Shown one piece after another: positions 1 through 7,193 of a DNA stretch of 54,514 nt (its first letter is position 1; each line of letters starts with the position of its first letter). The stretch is from JALOAP01 sp964632355 (GTDB taxonomy: Bacteria > Chloroflexota > Dehalococcoidia > Tepidiformales > Tepidiformaceae): the NCBI GenBank assembly GCA_964632355.1, contig CAZWBW010000004.1, positions 1 through 54,514 on the forward strand, read 5' to 3'. Both the position numbers and the translations under genes were made by a program. The notes under the pieces are model-generated. The model made no database searches. It was not told the DNA's origin and was given only the letters and a program-made list of their open reading frames with translations.

Positions 1-186
1 GCGGCCGGTGGTCTCGGTTACTTCCTTCGCGAGGGCCTCGCAAGCATCGAGCTTGCGGCTCGAGATCACGACATCGGCGCCGGCCTTCGCGAATGCGAGC
101 ACCATTTCACGCCCGAGGCCACGGCTGCCGCCGGTCACGAGCGCCACTTTGCCGCTCAGGTCGAAGAGCTGCCGAATCTCGTCCAT
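1..186 (-). CDS. Short-chain dehydrogenase/reductase, N-terminal part
   Basis: Only the first 62 codons are present; the gene runs off the left edge. The translation carries SGKVALVTGGSRGLG, in which TGGSRGLG (residues 18-25) is the TGxxxGxG nucleotide-binding turn of classical SDR enzymes. The next strand ends in ISSRK, whose basic residues are usual in NADP(H)-preferring members. The catalytic Ser-Tyr-Lys would lie outside the window. The ATG at 186 has AGGTGA just upstream. The gene is divergent from the hydrolase at 349. Substrate cannot be told; SDRs of this type often reduce 3-oxoacyl groups or oxidise secondary alcohols. Confidence 0.85.
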   Translation of the reverse strand, partial: MDEIRQLFDLSGKVALVTGGSRGLGREMVLAFAKAGADVVISSRKLDACEALAKEVTETTGR

Positions 187-348
187 CGTCACCTGTCCAA
201 AATCATGAAAGTCGCACCACGGATTCGGCGCGCGCCCGGATCCTACGGGATTTTCGGCTCGCTCGCCTGCTGGAACCCGCCGAACGCTGGCGCGAGTCGT
301 TGCTGAGGACGTCGCCGGGCGGATAGTGTTCGGAGCGGAGGTGTCCCC

Positions 349-1089
349 ATGGCCGAAGGATTGCTGTTGCTGCACGCCTTTCCGCTGGACCACACGATGT
401 GGGAGCCGCAGGTGAAGGCATTCGAGGGAGTGCTGCCGGTGGTCGCACCCGATTTCCCCGGGTTCGGCGGTTCGCCTATCGTGCAATCGCCGACGATAGA
501 CACTGCAGCGGACATCGCAGTGGAGGCACTGCGAGCGGCGAACGTGGACCGCGCGGTGGTGTGCGGGCTCTCGATGGGCGGCTACGTGGCGCTCTCGTTC
601 TGGCGGCGGCATCGCGAGATGGTTGCGGGACTGGTGTTCGCGAATACGCGTGCCGGCGCGGACGACGATGCGGGCAAGCAGCGTCGCCGGGAGCTGGCCG
701 TACGGGTTCGCAGCGAAGGGCAGCAGTTCCTGGCGGACGAACCGCCTGCGCTGCTGTCCGAGAATGCGCCGAGCGAACTCCGAGAGTGGGTGAAGACGTG
801 CATCGCGTCGCAGCCGGCGGAAGCAATCGCGGCTGCATCGGAGGCGATGGCGGACCGGGTAGATTCAACGGCCGACCTCACCGGCATTACCGTGCCGACG
901 CTGGTGATAAGCAGTTCCGCGGACACGCTTATTCCGCCGGAGGCCACGCAGCCAATGGCCGATGCGATCCCGGATGCGCGGTTCGAACTGATCGACGGCG
1001 TCGGTCATCTTTCGAACCGCGAGACGCCGGACCGTTTCAACGAGCTGTTGCGGGAGCACCTGGCGCGGGTGGGGTTCGCGAAGCAATAG
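349..1089 (+). CDS. Alpha/beta-fold hydrolase
   Basis: A 246-residue single-domain alpha/beta hydrolase. The nucleophile elbow is GLSMGG (Ser75), the acid is probably the Asp of SSADTLIPP, and the base is the His of GVGHLSN near the C-terminus. The HAFPLDHTMW segment supplies the oxyanion-hole region. Length and layout resemble 3-oxoadipate enol-lactonase and related esterases, but that substrate is only a guess. ATG start with GGAG about 10 nt upstream. A TAGTGT hexamer in the leader could be its -10. It is transcribed away from the SDR fragment and is followed by a tRNA gene. Confidence 0.85.
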   Translation: MAEGLLLLHAFPLDHTMWEPQVKAFEGVLPVVAPDFPGFGGSPIVQSPTIDTAADIAVEALRAANVDRAVVCGLSMGGYVALSFWRRHREMVAGLVFANTRAGADDDAGKQRRRELAVRVRSEGQQFLADEPPALLSENAPSELREWVKTCIASQPAEAIAAASEAMADRVDSTADLTGITVPTLVISSSADTLIPPEATQPMADAIPDARFELIDGVGHLSNRETPDRFNELLREHLARVGFAKQ

Positions 1090-1174
1090 GCGGGGGGTCA
1101 CTGGCGACATCCGAACGGGAGCAGGTGCAGGGATGATGCGACAAGCGCGGGGGCGCGGTACGATTGATGGGTAG

Positions 1175-1250
1175 GCGCCCGTAGCTCAGTGGATAGAGCG
1201 CTTGCCTCCGGAGCAAGAGGTCGAAGGTTCGAATCCTTCCGGGCGTACCA
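1175..1250 (+). tRNA. tRNA-Arg (anticodon CCG)
   Basis: A full cloverleaf of 76 nt. The acceptor arm GCGCCCG pairs with CGGGCGT (first pair G-U). The D arm contains GCTCAGTGGATAGAGC, the anticodon stem is CTTGC/GCAAG with loop CTCCGGA (anticodon CCG, reading CGG Arg), and the T arm is GAAGG-TTCGAAT-CCTTC. Discriminator A is followed by an encoded CCA. A TACGAT hexamer at 1159-1164 is a plausible -10. CGG is one of the favoured Arg codons in the surrounding genes. Confidence 0.97.
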
Positions 1251-1273
1251 TCGGAATGGCGATCGCATGTACT

Positions 1274-1302
1274 CCGGCCCTGCGCAGGGCCGGTTTCTTG
1301 TT
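1274..1302 (+). terminator. Rho-independent terminator after tRNA-Arg
   Basis: CCGGCCC-TGCGCA-GGGCCGG forms a perfect 7-bp stem with a 6-nt loop, followed by TTTCTTGTT. It lies 24 nt beyond the tRNA CCA end and just before the stop codon of the convergent methyltransferase, so it probably ends the tRNA transcript. Confidence 0.85.
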
Positions 1303-1310
1303 GCCCGCGA

Positions 1311-1946
1311 TCAGCCCGTGAGGGTGCTTGCGGCGGGTGCAGCGCTGCGCGCGTCGCTCTCGACGGCCGGCTTAATCGCGCGCATCCAGATGTAGGCTTC
1401 CTCGAGGCCGACCAGCGGCCCCCAGAACCGTTCGCAGTAGTACTGGGCGCGTTCGCTGCGGTTCGCCAGCGCATCGATAATCCGGCCGGCTACCCTGCGC
1501 GCTCGACCGGGAACGAACGAATCGGAGTTCATGTTGAACGTGAGGCGCTGGTGGACGATGCGGAACTTCGCCGGGTGGTAGTACCCGAAGGTCCTGCCGT
1601 CGAACGTGTTGGGATCGAAGTAGTCGAAGGTGTCGAGGAAAACGCCACGTTTATGCGTCGGGTCCTTCCAGGTAACGAAGGGGGTGCTGGCGTGCGGGAA
1701 GCGGAAGTGCACAAGCGCGTCGGGTTTACACACGCGCCAAACTTCGCCCATGAACGCCATCAGGTCGTCGACGTGTTCCACCAGGTGCGAGGCGTAGATT
1801 TCGTCGACCGAGTTGTCGCGAAATGGGAGGGGTCGGGTGACGTCGGCGATGATGTCGACGCCGGGGATGCGGGCGATATCGAGCCCCAGCGCGCCAGCCT
1901 TCTTGCGGGAGCCACAACCGAGGTCGATTACGACGCGTTCGCCCAT
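1311..1946 (-). CDS. Class I SAM-dependent methyltransferase
   Basis: A 211-residue protein. Motif I is VIDLGCGSRKK near the N-terminus, followed by LGLDIAR (motif II), DVTRPLPF and ASHLVEHVDDLM, as in Methyltransf_11-type enzymes of cell-surface or glycan clusters. The C-terminal half is rich in aromatic residues (FDYFDPNTFDGRTFGYY). An upstream in-frame extension is Arg/Pro-rich and overlaps the DinB gene, so I chose the ATG at 1946. TATCCT lies 7 nt upstream of that ATG with no Shine-Dalgarno site, suggesting a leaderless mRNA. Substrate unknown. Confidence 0.85.
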   Translation of the reverse strand: MGERVVIDLGCGSRKKAGALGLDIARIPGVDIIADVTRPLPFRDNSVDEIYASHLVEHVDDLMAFMGEVWRVCKPDALVHFRFPHASTPFVTWKDPTHKRGVFLDTFDYFDPNTFDGRTFGYYHPAKFRIVHQRLTFNMNSDSFVPGRARRVAGRIIDALANRSERAQYYCERFWGPLVGLEEAYIWMRAIKPAVESDARSAAPAASTLTG

Positions 1947-1972
1947 GCGCGGAAGGATACGGACCGCACGAG

Positions 1973-2491
1973 CTATTGGACACTCCCGCCGTGGTCTTCG
2001 GCCATGCGGGCGCGCCGTTCGAGCACGTCGGTGAGGGTTTCGCCGACCGCCCGCTCGAGCTGTGCGATGTGCTCCGCGTCGTGCTGCACCCACTCGCGAA
2101 CGAGGTCCTCCACAGTGAGCAGCGAACCTGCGCGGCGGCCGGTGCGCTGCCAGTCGCCGGGCTCGAGCATCCGGAGGATGGCGAGGCTGGCCTGCCGCTG
2201 AAGCGCGAAGTCGGCGAGGAGGTGGTCCTTGCGGTCGCGCGAACGGTTGCGACCCGGCTCCCAATCGCCGCCGTGTAGGAACCGGAGGTCGGGCGTCTCT
2301 TCGCCCAGCATGCGTTCGAGCGCCACGCGCATGCACAGGTACTCGTCGTCACGCAGGTGCGCCACGATGACCTGTGGCGACCACTCGCCCGGGGCAGGCG
2401 GCGATGCGAAGACGGGTTCCGGGCACTCCGCGACCAGGTGCGCGAGCGTGGTTGGAGTGCGGGAGAGCCGGGCGATGAGTTCGTGGTCCAC
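1973..2491 (-). CDS. DinB/YfiT-like four-helix protein
   Basis: 172 residues. The pattern is that of DinB-superfamily metal-binding bundles: PAPGEWSPQVIVAHLRDDE (first His), then HDAEHIAQLERA, whose two His residues complete the usual three-His site. Family members are often thiol-dependent S-transferases (bacillithiol, mycothiol) or of unknown function. TATACT lies 6 nt upstream of the GTG start, so a leaderless message is likely. The methyltransferase follows 26 nt downstream with its own TATCCT box. A second DinB relative is encoded at 28422-28955. Confidence 0.8.
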   Translation of the reverse strand: MDHELIARLSRTPTTLAHLVAECPEPVFASPPAPGEWSPQVIVAHLRDDEYLCMRVALERMLGEETPDLRFLHGGDWEPGRNRSRDRKDHLLADFALQRQASLAILRMLEPGDWQRTGRRAGSLLTVEDLVREWVQHDAEHIAQLERAVGETLTDVLERRARMAEDHGGSVQ

Positions 2492-2905
2492 GATCCGAGT
2501 ATAGGTGCCCGGACCGTGGGCGGCGGCGAACCGGTTCGGTAGCGGCGCGTCCGGGAAGTCACCCTTGTATCGATATTCTTTTTCGCTGTATTACGGGCGT
2601 GAATGGACCGGGATTATGGTGCTCGTCAGCGAAACATATGTTAACTTGAAACCTCTAGTTTCGCCGTCGGTTAACGGCTAAGCTGGGGACGTACGACACA
2701 CGGCTCGCGCAGCGGTTACGTTTTTGTCATACTTGGCGTATTGGGCTCGCGGCGTCTTTTTACGGACGTTTTACAACTTCGGGGTTCGGAGGCGGGTCCT
2801 CGGACGTTATTACCGGTGCACGTACCCGTGGCGGTTGTTACGGTATCTGCTACGTCCGGATGAACCTGCGGTCAGCCTGGCACCTGGCCGCCCGGGAGGA
2901 GAGGT
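2492..2905. other. AT-richer intergenic leader, no convincing gene
   Basis: About 410 bp between a minus-strand gene and the secreted protein at 2906. It is clearly lower in GC than the surroundings in 2570-2850 and holds several TTAC(G) motifs (near 2590, 2716, 2760, 2771, 2810 and 2838), two TTAAC motifs (2641, 2671) and T-runs. The open frame at 2724-2909 has a TTG start, no ribosome site and an odd aromatic/Arg-rich composition, so I do not call it. The stretch may be a long regulated promoter or leader RNA. Confidence 0.5.
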
Positions 2906-3310
2906 ATGAACCTCATTCGCAGCAAAGCGTTTGCCGTGATCGCGGCAACGTTTGGATTGGCCGCGGTGCTTGGCGGCTCGCTGGGGATGGTTGCAGCTCA
3001 GACCCGCGAACCCACGAAGATCTCCGAGGGCATGAACCTGATCGGTGGCCCGCGCCGCAGCATCGCTACAGAAGAGTTCATGGCCTGTGTCGACGACAGC
3101 GGCTGGATCGGCATCTACCGCTGGGACAACCGGGCAGTCGAAGATGGCGGCCAGCGCTGGCTGCACTTCCTGAACGGCGTTCCGGCCTACGTGAACGACC
3201 CGCGGGTGAACGGCATGCAGGAGATCCCGGCGGGCGCCGGCCTCGTGCTGCTCGCATCGAAGGACTTCCAGGCGTACTTCAAGCACTCTCCGACCGAAAC
3301 CTGCCCCTGA
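2906..3310 (+). CDS. Small secreted protein of unknown function
   Basis: 134 residues with a clear Sec signal: MNLIRSKAF, then a hydrophobic stretch to about residue 31, ending VAAQT (probable cleavage after Ala). The mature part has GMNLIGGP, WIGIYRWDN, WLHFLNGVPAYVN and IPAGAGLVLLA, a Gly/Trp-rich beta-type pattern, and two Cys (FMACVDD and the extreme C-terminus) that could form a disulfide. GGAGGAGAGGT upstream of the ATG is a strong ribosome site. It is monocistronic, bracketed by the long leader and a terminator. I do not recognise a family. Confidence 0.8.
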   Translation: MNLIRSKAFAVIAATFGLAAVLGGSLGMVAAQTREPTKISEGMNLIGGPRRSIATEEFMACVDDSGWIGIYRWDNRAVEDGGQRWLHFLNGVPAYVNDPRVNGMQEIPAGAGLVLLASKDFQAYFKHSPTETCP

Positions 3311-3337
3311 GGCGCCTTTCCTCAGTAAACGAATCCC

Positions 3338-3367
3338 GGCCCCGCGGAACCGCGGGGCCTTTCGTTG
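3338..3367 (+). terminator. Rho-independent terminator after secreted protein
   Basis: GGCCCCGCGG-AA-CCGCGGGGCC is a perfect 10-bp stem followed by TTTCGTT, 28 nt after the stop codon at 3310. Confidence 0.88.
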
Positions 3368-3431
3368 CGCCCGAAATCGTGCGTTCGAAGCATCGCGACT
3401 AGAATGGACCGGTAACAACGGAGGAGACGGC

Positions 3432-3851
3432 ATGGGGATCGCAATTCGGCTGCGGCGTGAGCACCTGGACGCGATGGTCGCGCACGCGCTGGAGGACGCG
3501 CCGGTCGAATGCTGCGGCATCCTCGGTGGGGTGGATGGCGAGGTTCGCGCAGTTCGGCGCGCGAAGAACGTCGAAGCGAGCCCCTACCGCTTCCGGATCG
3601 ACCCGCTCGAGACCGCGAAGATCGAGCGTGAGTTCGATAGCCAGGGCCTCGAGATGGTGGGCTTCTACCATTCGCACACGGGGAGCGAACCGATCCCAAG
3701 CCCTACCGACATCCGTCAGATGGGGCCGCTGTTCGGCCCCCCGTTCGTGCACTTTGTGATTGGCGTCGCCGACCGCGACAACCCGATCGTGCGCGTTTGG
3801 TACATCCAGGACGGGGACCGCATCGAGCAGCAGTACGAGCTCATCGACTAG
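3432..3851 (+). CDS. JAMM (MPN/JAB1) metallopeptidase, Mec-like
   Basis: 139 residues, the usual size of bacterial JAMM proteases such as CysO-cysteine peptidase Mec. The zinc site is complete: Glu in APVECCGILGG near residue 25 and HSHTGSEPIPSPTD (HxHx7SxxD) near residues 80-93. Known relatives cleave a C-terminal residue or ubiquitin-like tail, often in cysteine or molybdopterin/thiamine sulfur transfer, but no ubiquitin-like carrier gene is next to it here. GGAGGAG lies 5 nt before the ATG, and TAGAAT at about 3401 is a likely -10. It precedes folP-folK with no spacer. Confidence 0.88.
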   Translation: MGIAIRLRREHLDAMVAHALEDAPVECCGILGGVDGEVRAVRRAKNVEASPYRFRIDPLETAKIEREFDSQGLEMVGFYHSHTGSEPIPSPTDIRQMGPLFGPPFVHFVIGVADRDNPIVRVWYIQDGDRIEQQYELID

Positions 3852-4746
3852 CCGGGGAACGGACATCGACGCTGGAACAGAACCGCTTCGCCGCTCCTAC
3901 CGGGCGCCGGTCCTCGAGATCCGTGGGCGCCGGTTCGCATGGGGCGAGCGGACCTATGTGATGGGCATCGTCAACGTGACGCCCGACTCGTTCAGCGGGG
4001 ACGGGCTCGCGGGTGACCCCGCGGCTGCGGCCGAACAGGCGCAGCGCTTCGAGGCCGAAGGCGCCGACATCATCGACATCGGCGCGGAATCGAGCCGCCC
4101 GGGCGCCGAGCCACTGGAGCCCCAGCAGGAGCTCGGCCGGCTGCTGCCCTCGCTCGAAGCGGTGCGTGCGGTGACCAGCCTCCCGGTTTCGGTCGACACC
4201 TACCACGCCGATGTGGCGGAGGCGGCGATTGCTGCCGGCGCCGACATGGTGAACGACATCTGGGGCCTGCGGCACGACCCACGCATGGCAGCCGTCGTGG
4301 CGGAAGCGGGCGTCCCGCTGGTGGCCATGCACAACCAGCGCGGGCGCGAGCATCACGACGTTATCGGCGACATCCGCACGGGGTTCGAGGCGACGCTCGA
4401 GATCGCGGGCGAGGCGGGCATCCCGTTCGAACACATCATCCTCGACCCGGGGTTTGGATTCGGCTGGAAGGAGCACCAGAACCTGGAGATGATCCGACGC
4501 CTCCGGGAGCTGTGGGACCTCGAACTGCCGCTGCTGGTGGGCCCTTCGCGGAAGTCGACCATCGGCCGGGTGCTCGACCTGCCGGTGCACGAACGCGTCG
4601 AAGGGACGGGGGCAGTGGTTGCCGTGGCCATCGCGAACGGCGCCGACATCGTTCGCGTGCACGATGTGCGGGAGATGGTGCGCGTCGCGAAGGTGAGCGA
4701 CGCCATCGTACGCGCAACGCTGGACCCCGAAAGGAGCAGGCAGTGA
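3760..4746 (+). CDS. folP: Dihydropteroate synthase
   Basis: Condenses pABA with hydroxymethyl-dihydropterin pyrophosphate in folate synthesis. All signatures are present: MGIVNVTPDSFSGDG, IIDIGAESSRPGAEP, DPGFGFGWKEHQN, GPSRKSTIGR and IVRVHDV. The start is uncertain. The TTG at 3760 gives 328 residues but overlaps the peptidase gene by 92 nt with a low-complexity Ser/Thr stretch. The next standard starts, GTG 3958 and ATG 3961, would drop the conserved-looking LEIRGRRFAWGERTY. I keep the long frame and regard the true start as lying between 3850 and 3961. folK overlaps its stop. Confidence 0.9.
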   Translation: MASPTATTRSCAFGTSRTGTASSSSTSSSTSRGTDIDAGTEPLRRSYRAPVLEIRGRRFAWGERTYVMGIVNVTPDSFSGDGLAGDPAAAAEQAQRFEAEGADIIDIGAESSRPGAEPLEPQQELGRLLPSLEAVRAVTSLPVSVDTYHADVAEAAIAAGADMVNDIWGLRHDPRMAAVVAEAGVPLVAMHNQRGREHHDVIGDIRTGFEATLEIAGEAGIPFEHIILDPGFGFGWKEHQNLEMIRRLRELWDLELPLLVGPSRKSTIGRVLDLPVHERVEGTGAVVAVAIANGADIVRVHDVREMVRVAKVSDAIVRATLDPERSRQ

Positions 4747-5231
4747 CGCTCGTGGCCATTGCGCTGGGTTCGAACCTGGGGGACCGCGAGTCGAACCTCC
4801 AGGCGGCGGTTCGACTGCTGGCCGAGCGCGGCATCCAGCCGATACGCACATCCTCGACGTGGGAGACCGCTCCAATTCCCGCCGACCAGCCAGCGTTTCT
4901 GAACGCTGCCGTCGCCGCGGAGACGGACGCCGAACCCCTCGCGGTACTGCGGGTGCTCAAGGACATCGAAGCGGCCATGGGCCGACGCTCAGAACGCCGG
5001 TGGGGCCCACGCCCCATCGACCTCGACCTGCTCGTCCACGGCGGCGCTACGGTGGATACGCCGGAACTGACGGTGCCACATCCCCGCATTGCGGAGCGGG
5101 CGTTCGTGCTGGCGCCACTGGCCGAGGTGTGGCCCGGTGAGTTGCCGGTGCTCGGCCGGCGCGCAATCGAACTGCTGGACGGCGTGCCGCTCGATGGTGT
5201 TCGACGAACAGGTGTGAATTTGTCGCACTGA
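4743..5231 (+). CDS. folK: 2-amino-4-hydroxy-6-hydroxymethyldihydropteridine diphosphokinase
   Basis: 162 residues. HPPK transfers pyrophosphate from ATP to hydroxymethyl-dihydropterin, giving the FolP substrate. Signatures: ALGSNLGDRESNL at the N-terminus, RWGPRPIDLDLL (the metal-binding DLDLL) near residue 85-95, and HPRIAERAFVLAPL. The GTG start overlaps the folP stop (GTGA), and AAGGAG sits about 6 nt upstream, so translation is coupled. The substrate-order pair folK-folP is a common arrangement. Confidence 0.95.
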   Translation: MTLVAIALGSNLGDRESNLQAAVRLLAERGIQPIRTSSTWETAPIPADQPAFLNAAVAAETDAEPLAVLRVLKDIEAAMGRRSERRWGPRPIDLDLLVHGGATVDTPELTVPHPRIAERAFVLAPLAEVWPGELPVLGRRAIELLDGVPLDGVRRTGVNLSH

Positions 5232-5282
5232 CCCGGTGGCCGGGGGTCGGCGGGCGCGAGGCGGCGCTGGTACGCTTTGTCC

Positions 5283-6179
5283 ATGCCCGAGCGTTTTCGA
5301 GATCAGCGACCGTGCCCCCTGTGCGGGCACACGACGTACATCGCGCTCCCTTCGCCGAAGCTCAGCCACCTGTGGCGCTGCGCGTACTGCGACCTCGTTT
5401 CGGTTCGGCGGCTGCCGAACCCGGAGGAGTTGCACGCGGTGTACGGCGAGGCCTACTTCCGCAATTCGCGTTCGGAAGAGACTGGCTACGAAGACTACGA
5501 GCGCGACCGCTACTGCATCGTGAAGACGGCGCAGCGGCGGCTCGACACGCTGGAACGGTACGCACGCCAGCGTGGGCGGCTGCTCGACGTGGGATGCGCG
5601 CTCGGGTTCTTCGCGGACACGGCGCGGCACCGGGGCTGGCAGGCGGAAGGCATCGACATCTCGCAGCACGCGGTCGACTACGCGAGGGAACAACTCGGGC
5701 TGCCCGCCCGCAAGGGCGTCCTTTCAGAAGCCGGCTATGAGCCCGAGAGCTTCGACGCGATCACGATGTTCGACGTGATCGAACACGTGCTCGACCCGGT
5801 TGCCGAACTCCAGCTCGTTCGGAAGCTCCTGAAGCCCGAGGGGGTGGTCATGCTCTCGACACCGGATATCGGGAGCATCGTCGCGCGGATCACGGGCCCG
5901 CGGTGGATGGGGTACAAGCTGGCAGAAGAGCACCTCTACTATTTCGACCGGAAGACGATCACACTGGCGCTCGACCACGCAGGGTTCGAGGTGCTGGAAG
6001 TCCGACCGATAGGGAAGGACGTGTCGCTGGACTTCTTCGCGAAGCGGCTGAGGTTGTATGCACCGCCGATCGCGAGCGCGCTTGGGTGGGCCGTCGACAA
6101 GGCGAGGCTGGGGCGCGCAAGCGTGTACGCGAACCCGCGCGACATCATCGGCGTGGTAGCCCGGCGGAGCAGGTGCTAG
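5283..6179 (+). CDS. Methyltransferase with N-terminal zinc ribbon
   Basis: 298 residues. The N-terminus has a four-Cys ribbon, CPLCGH and CAYC (residues 12-40), followed by a class I SAM domain with LLDVGCALGFFA, GIDISQHAV, FDVIEHVLDP and a Methyltransf_23-type tail. Such C-methyltransferase-like proteins often act on nucleotide sugars or cell-surface glycans. I prefer the ATG at 5283 to the TTG six bases upstream, because TACGCT (5271-5276) lies 6 nt before it, a leaderless arrangement. It ends 13 nt before the stop of the convergent reductase. Confidence 0.87.
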   Translation: MPERFRDQRPCPLCGHTTYIALPSPKLSHLWRCAYCDLVSVRRLPNPEELHAVYGEAYFRNSRSEETGYEDYERDRYCIVKTAQRRLDTLERYARQRGRLLDVGCALGFFADTARHRGWQAEGIDISQHAVDYAREQLGLPARKGVLSEAGYEPESFDAITMFDVIEHVLDPVAELQLVRKLLKPEGVVMLSTPDIGSIVARITGPRWMGYKLAEEHLYYFDRKTITLALDHAGFEVLEVRPIGKDVSLDFFAKRLRLYAPPIASALGWAVDKARLGRASVYANPRDIIGVVARRSRC

Positions 6180-6192
6180 CCGTTCGGGGCGG

Positions 6193-6921
6193 CTAGATTC
6201 GCCGGTACCGCAGGTAGACTTCGCTCGTCTCTTCGTTGGGCACGGCTGAGAGGAGCTGGAGCCGCGGCAGTTCTTCGGGCGAGAAGGGCCCCGGGCCTTC
6301 GACGGCCGTCAGGGTTTCGCTGCCACCGACGATCACCGGCCCGAGGGTCAGAAAGAACTCATCCACGAGGCCCTGCCGCCAGAGTTCGGCGTTCAGTGTC
6401 GGTCCGCCTTCGACCAGCAGGACTTCGGCGCCGAGTTCCTCGCGCATATGGCGGAGCATCGCGCCTACCTCGTCGCCCGCGGGGAGGACCACGCACCTCC
6501 GCCCGGTGGCCTCGATGTCGCGGCGGCGCTCTTCGGGCGTTACCGACGAGACGTAGACGACGGCCTCGAAGTCGCGGGCGGTGAAGAACGCACGGTCGAG
6601 CGGGAGCACGCCCGAGCGGGAGATGACAGCAGCGATGGGCTTCGCCGGTTTGCCTCGTTCGAGGCGAATCTGCTCGAGCGCTTCGTCTCCGAGGCGCGAC
6701 GAGGTGCCACTTGCGCGGAGGGTCGAGGCGCCGTTGATCACGACGTCGGCATTGACGCGCAGTTCACGCATAAGGCGCTGGTCGACCTTCGAGCCGATCC
6801 CCTTCTCGGTCCCTTCGACCACCACCTTGCCGTCGACGGACATGACCATATTCATGATCACGTAGGGCCGTCCTTCGGGCGGCGGTGGGAAGTCGAACGA
6901 GGTGTAGTCGGGTTTCGGCAT
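6193..6921 (-). CDS. RibD C-terminal/dihydrofolate-reductase-fold reductase
   Basis: 242 residues matching the stand-alone RibD-C reductase domain: YVIMNMVMSVDGKV at the N-terminus, VNADVVINGASTLRASG, and the glycine-rich NADPH-binding LLVEGGPTLNAELW and FFLTLGPVIVGG. RibD-C reduces the ribose of the pyrimidine intermediate in riboflavin synthesis, but no other rib gene is near, so another NADPH-dependent reduction is possible. GGGAGG upstream of the ATG is a good ribosome site. DUF2905 lies 24 bp upstream on the same strand. Confidence 0.85.
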   Translation of the reverse strand: MPKPDYTSFDFPPPPEGRPYVIMNMVMSVDGKVVVEGTEKGIGSKVDQRLMRELRVNADVVINGASTLRASGTSSRLGDEALEQIRLERGKPAKPIAAVISRSGVLPLDRAFFTARDFEAVVYVSSVTPEERRRDIEATGRRCVVLPAGDEVGAMLRHMREELGAEVLLVEGGPTLNAELWRQGLVDEFFLTLGPVIVGGSETLTAVEGPGPFSPEELPRLQLLSAVPNEETSEVYLRYRRI

Positions 6922-6945
6922 GAGTCCCTCCCGGGTAACGGGCCA

Positions 6946-7167
6946 TCAGAAGAAACGGCGGGCGATGTAGAGCAGGACGCTGAGCACCACCGAAACGAGG
7001 ATCATGGTGGTGATGGGGACGTAGACGCGGACGTTGTCCGATTCGTAGCGAATGTCGCCCGGGAGGCGGCCGAACCACGAGAGCGCGCCGGTCATCACGA
7101 GGAGGCCGACAACGACCGCCATAGCGCCGAGCACAACGATCAGGATTCCGGCTGAACGTTCATCCAT
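6946..7167 (-). CDS. DUF2905 small membrane protein
   Basis: 73 residues with two transmembrane helices (about 7-29 and 50-70) joined by WFGRLPGDIRYESDNVRVYV, the hallmark GRLPGDI loop of the DUF2905 family. The family is widespread and has no known function. It sits between the leucine-dehydrogenase-like gene and the RibD-C reductase, all on the minus strand with short spacers (26 and 24 bp), so co-transcription is likely. Confidence 0.88.
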   Translation of the reverse strand: MDERSAGILIVVLGAMAVVVGLLVMTGALSWFGRLPGDIRYESDNVRVYVPITTMILVSVVLSVLLYIARRFF

Positions 7168-7193
7168 AGCGGGTTCCGTTCGTCTGCATGCGG

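Noticed and set aside
2724..2909. 61-codon frame in the AT-richer leader
   Set aside because: TTG start without ribosome site, unusual aromatic/Arg content, and it overlaps the ribosome site of the secreted-protein gene.
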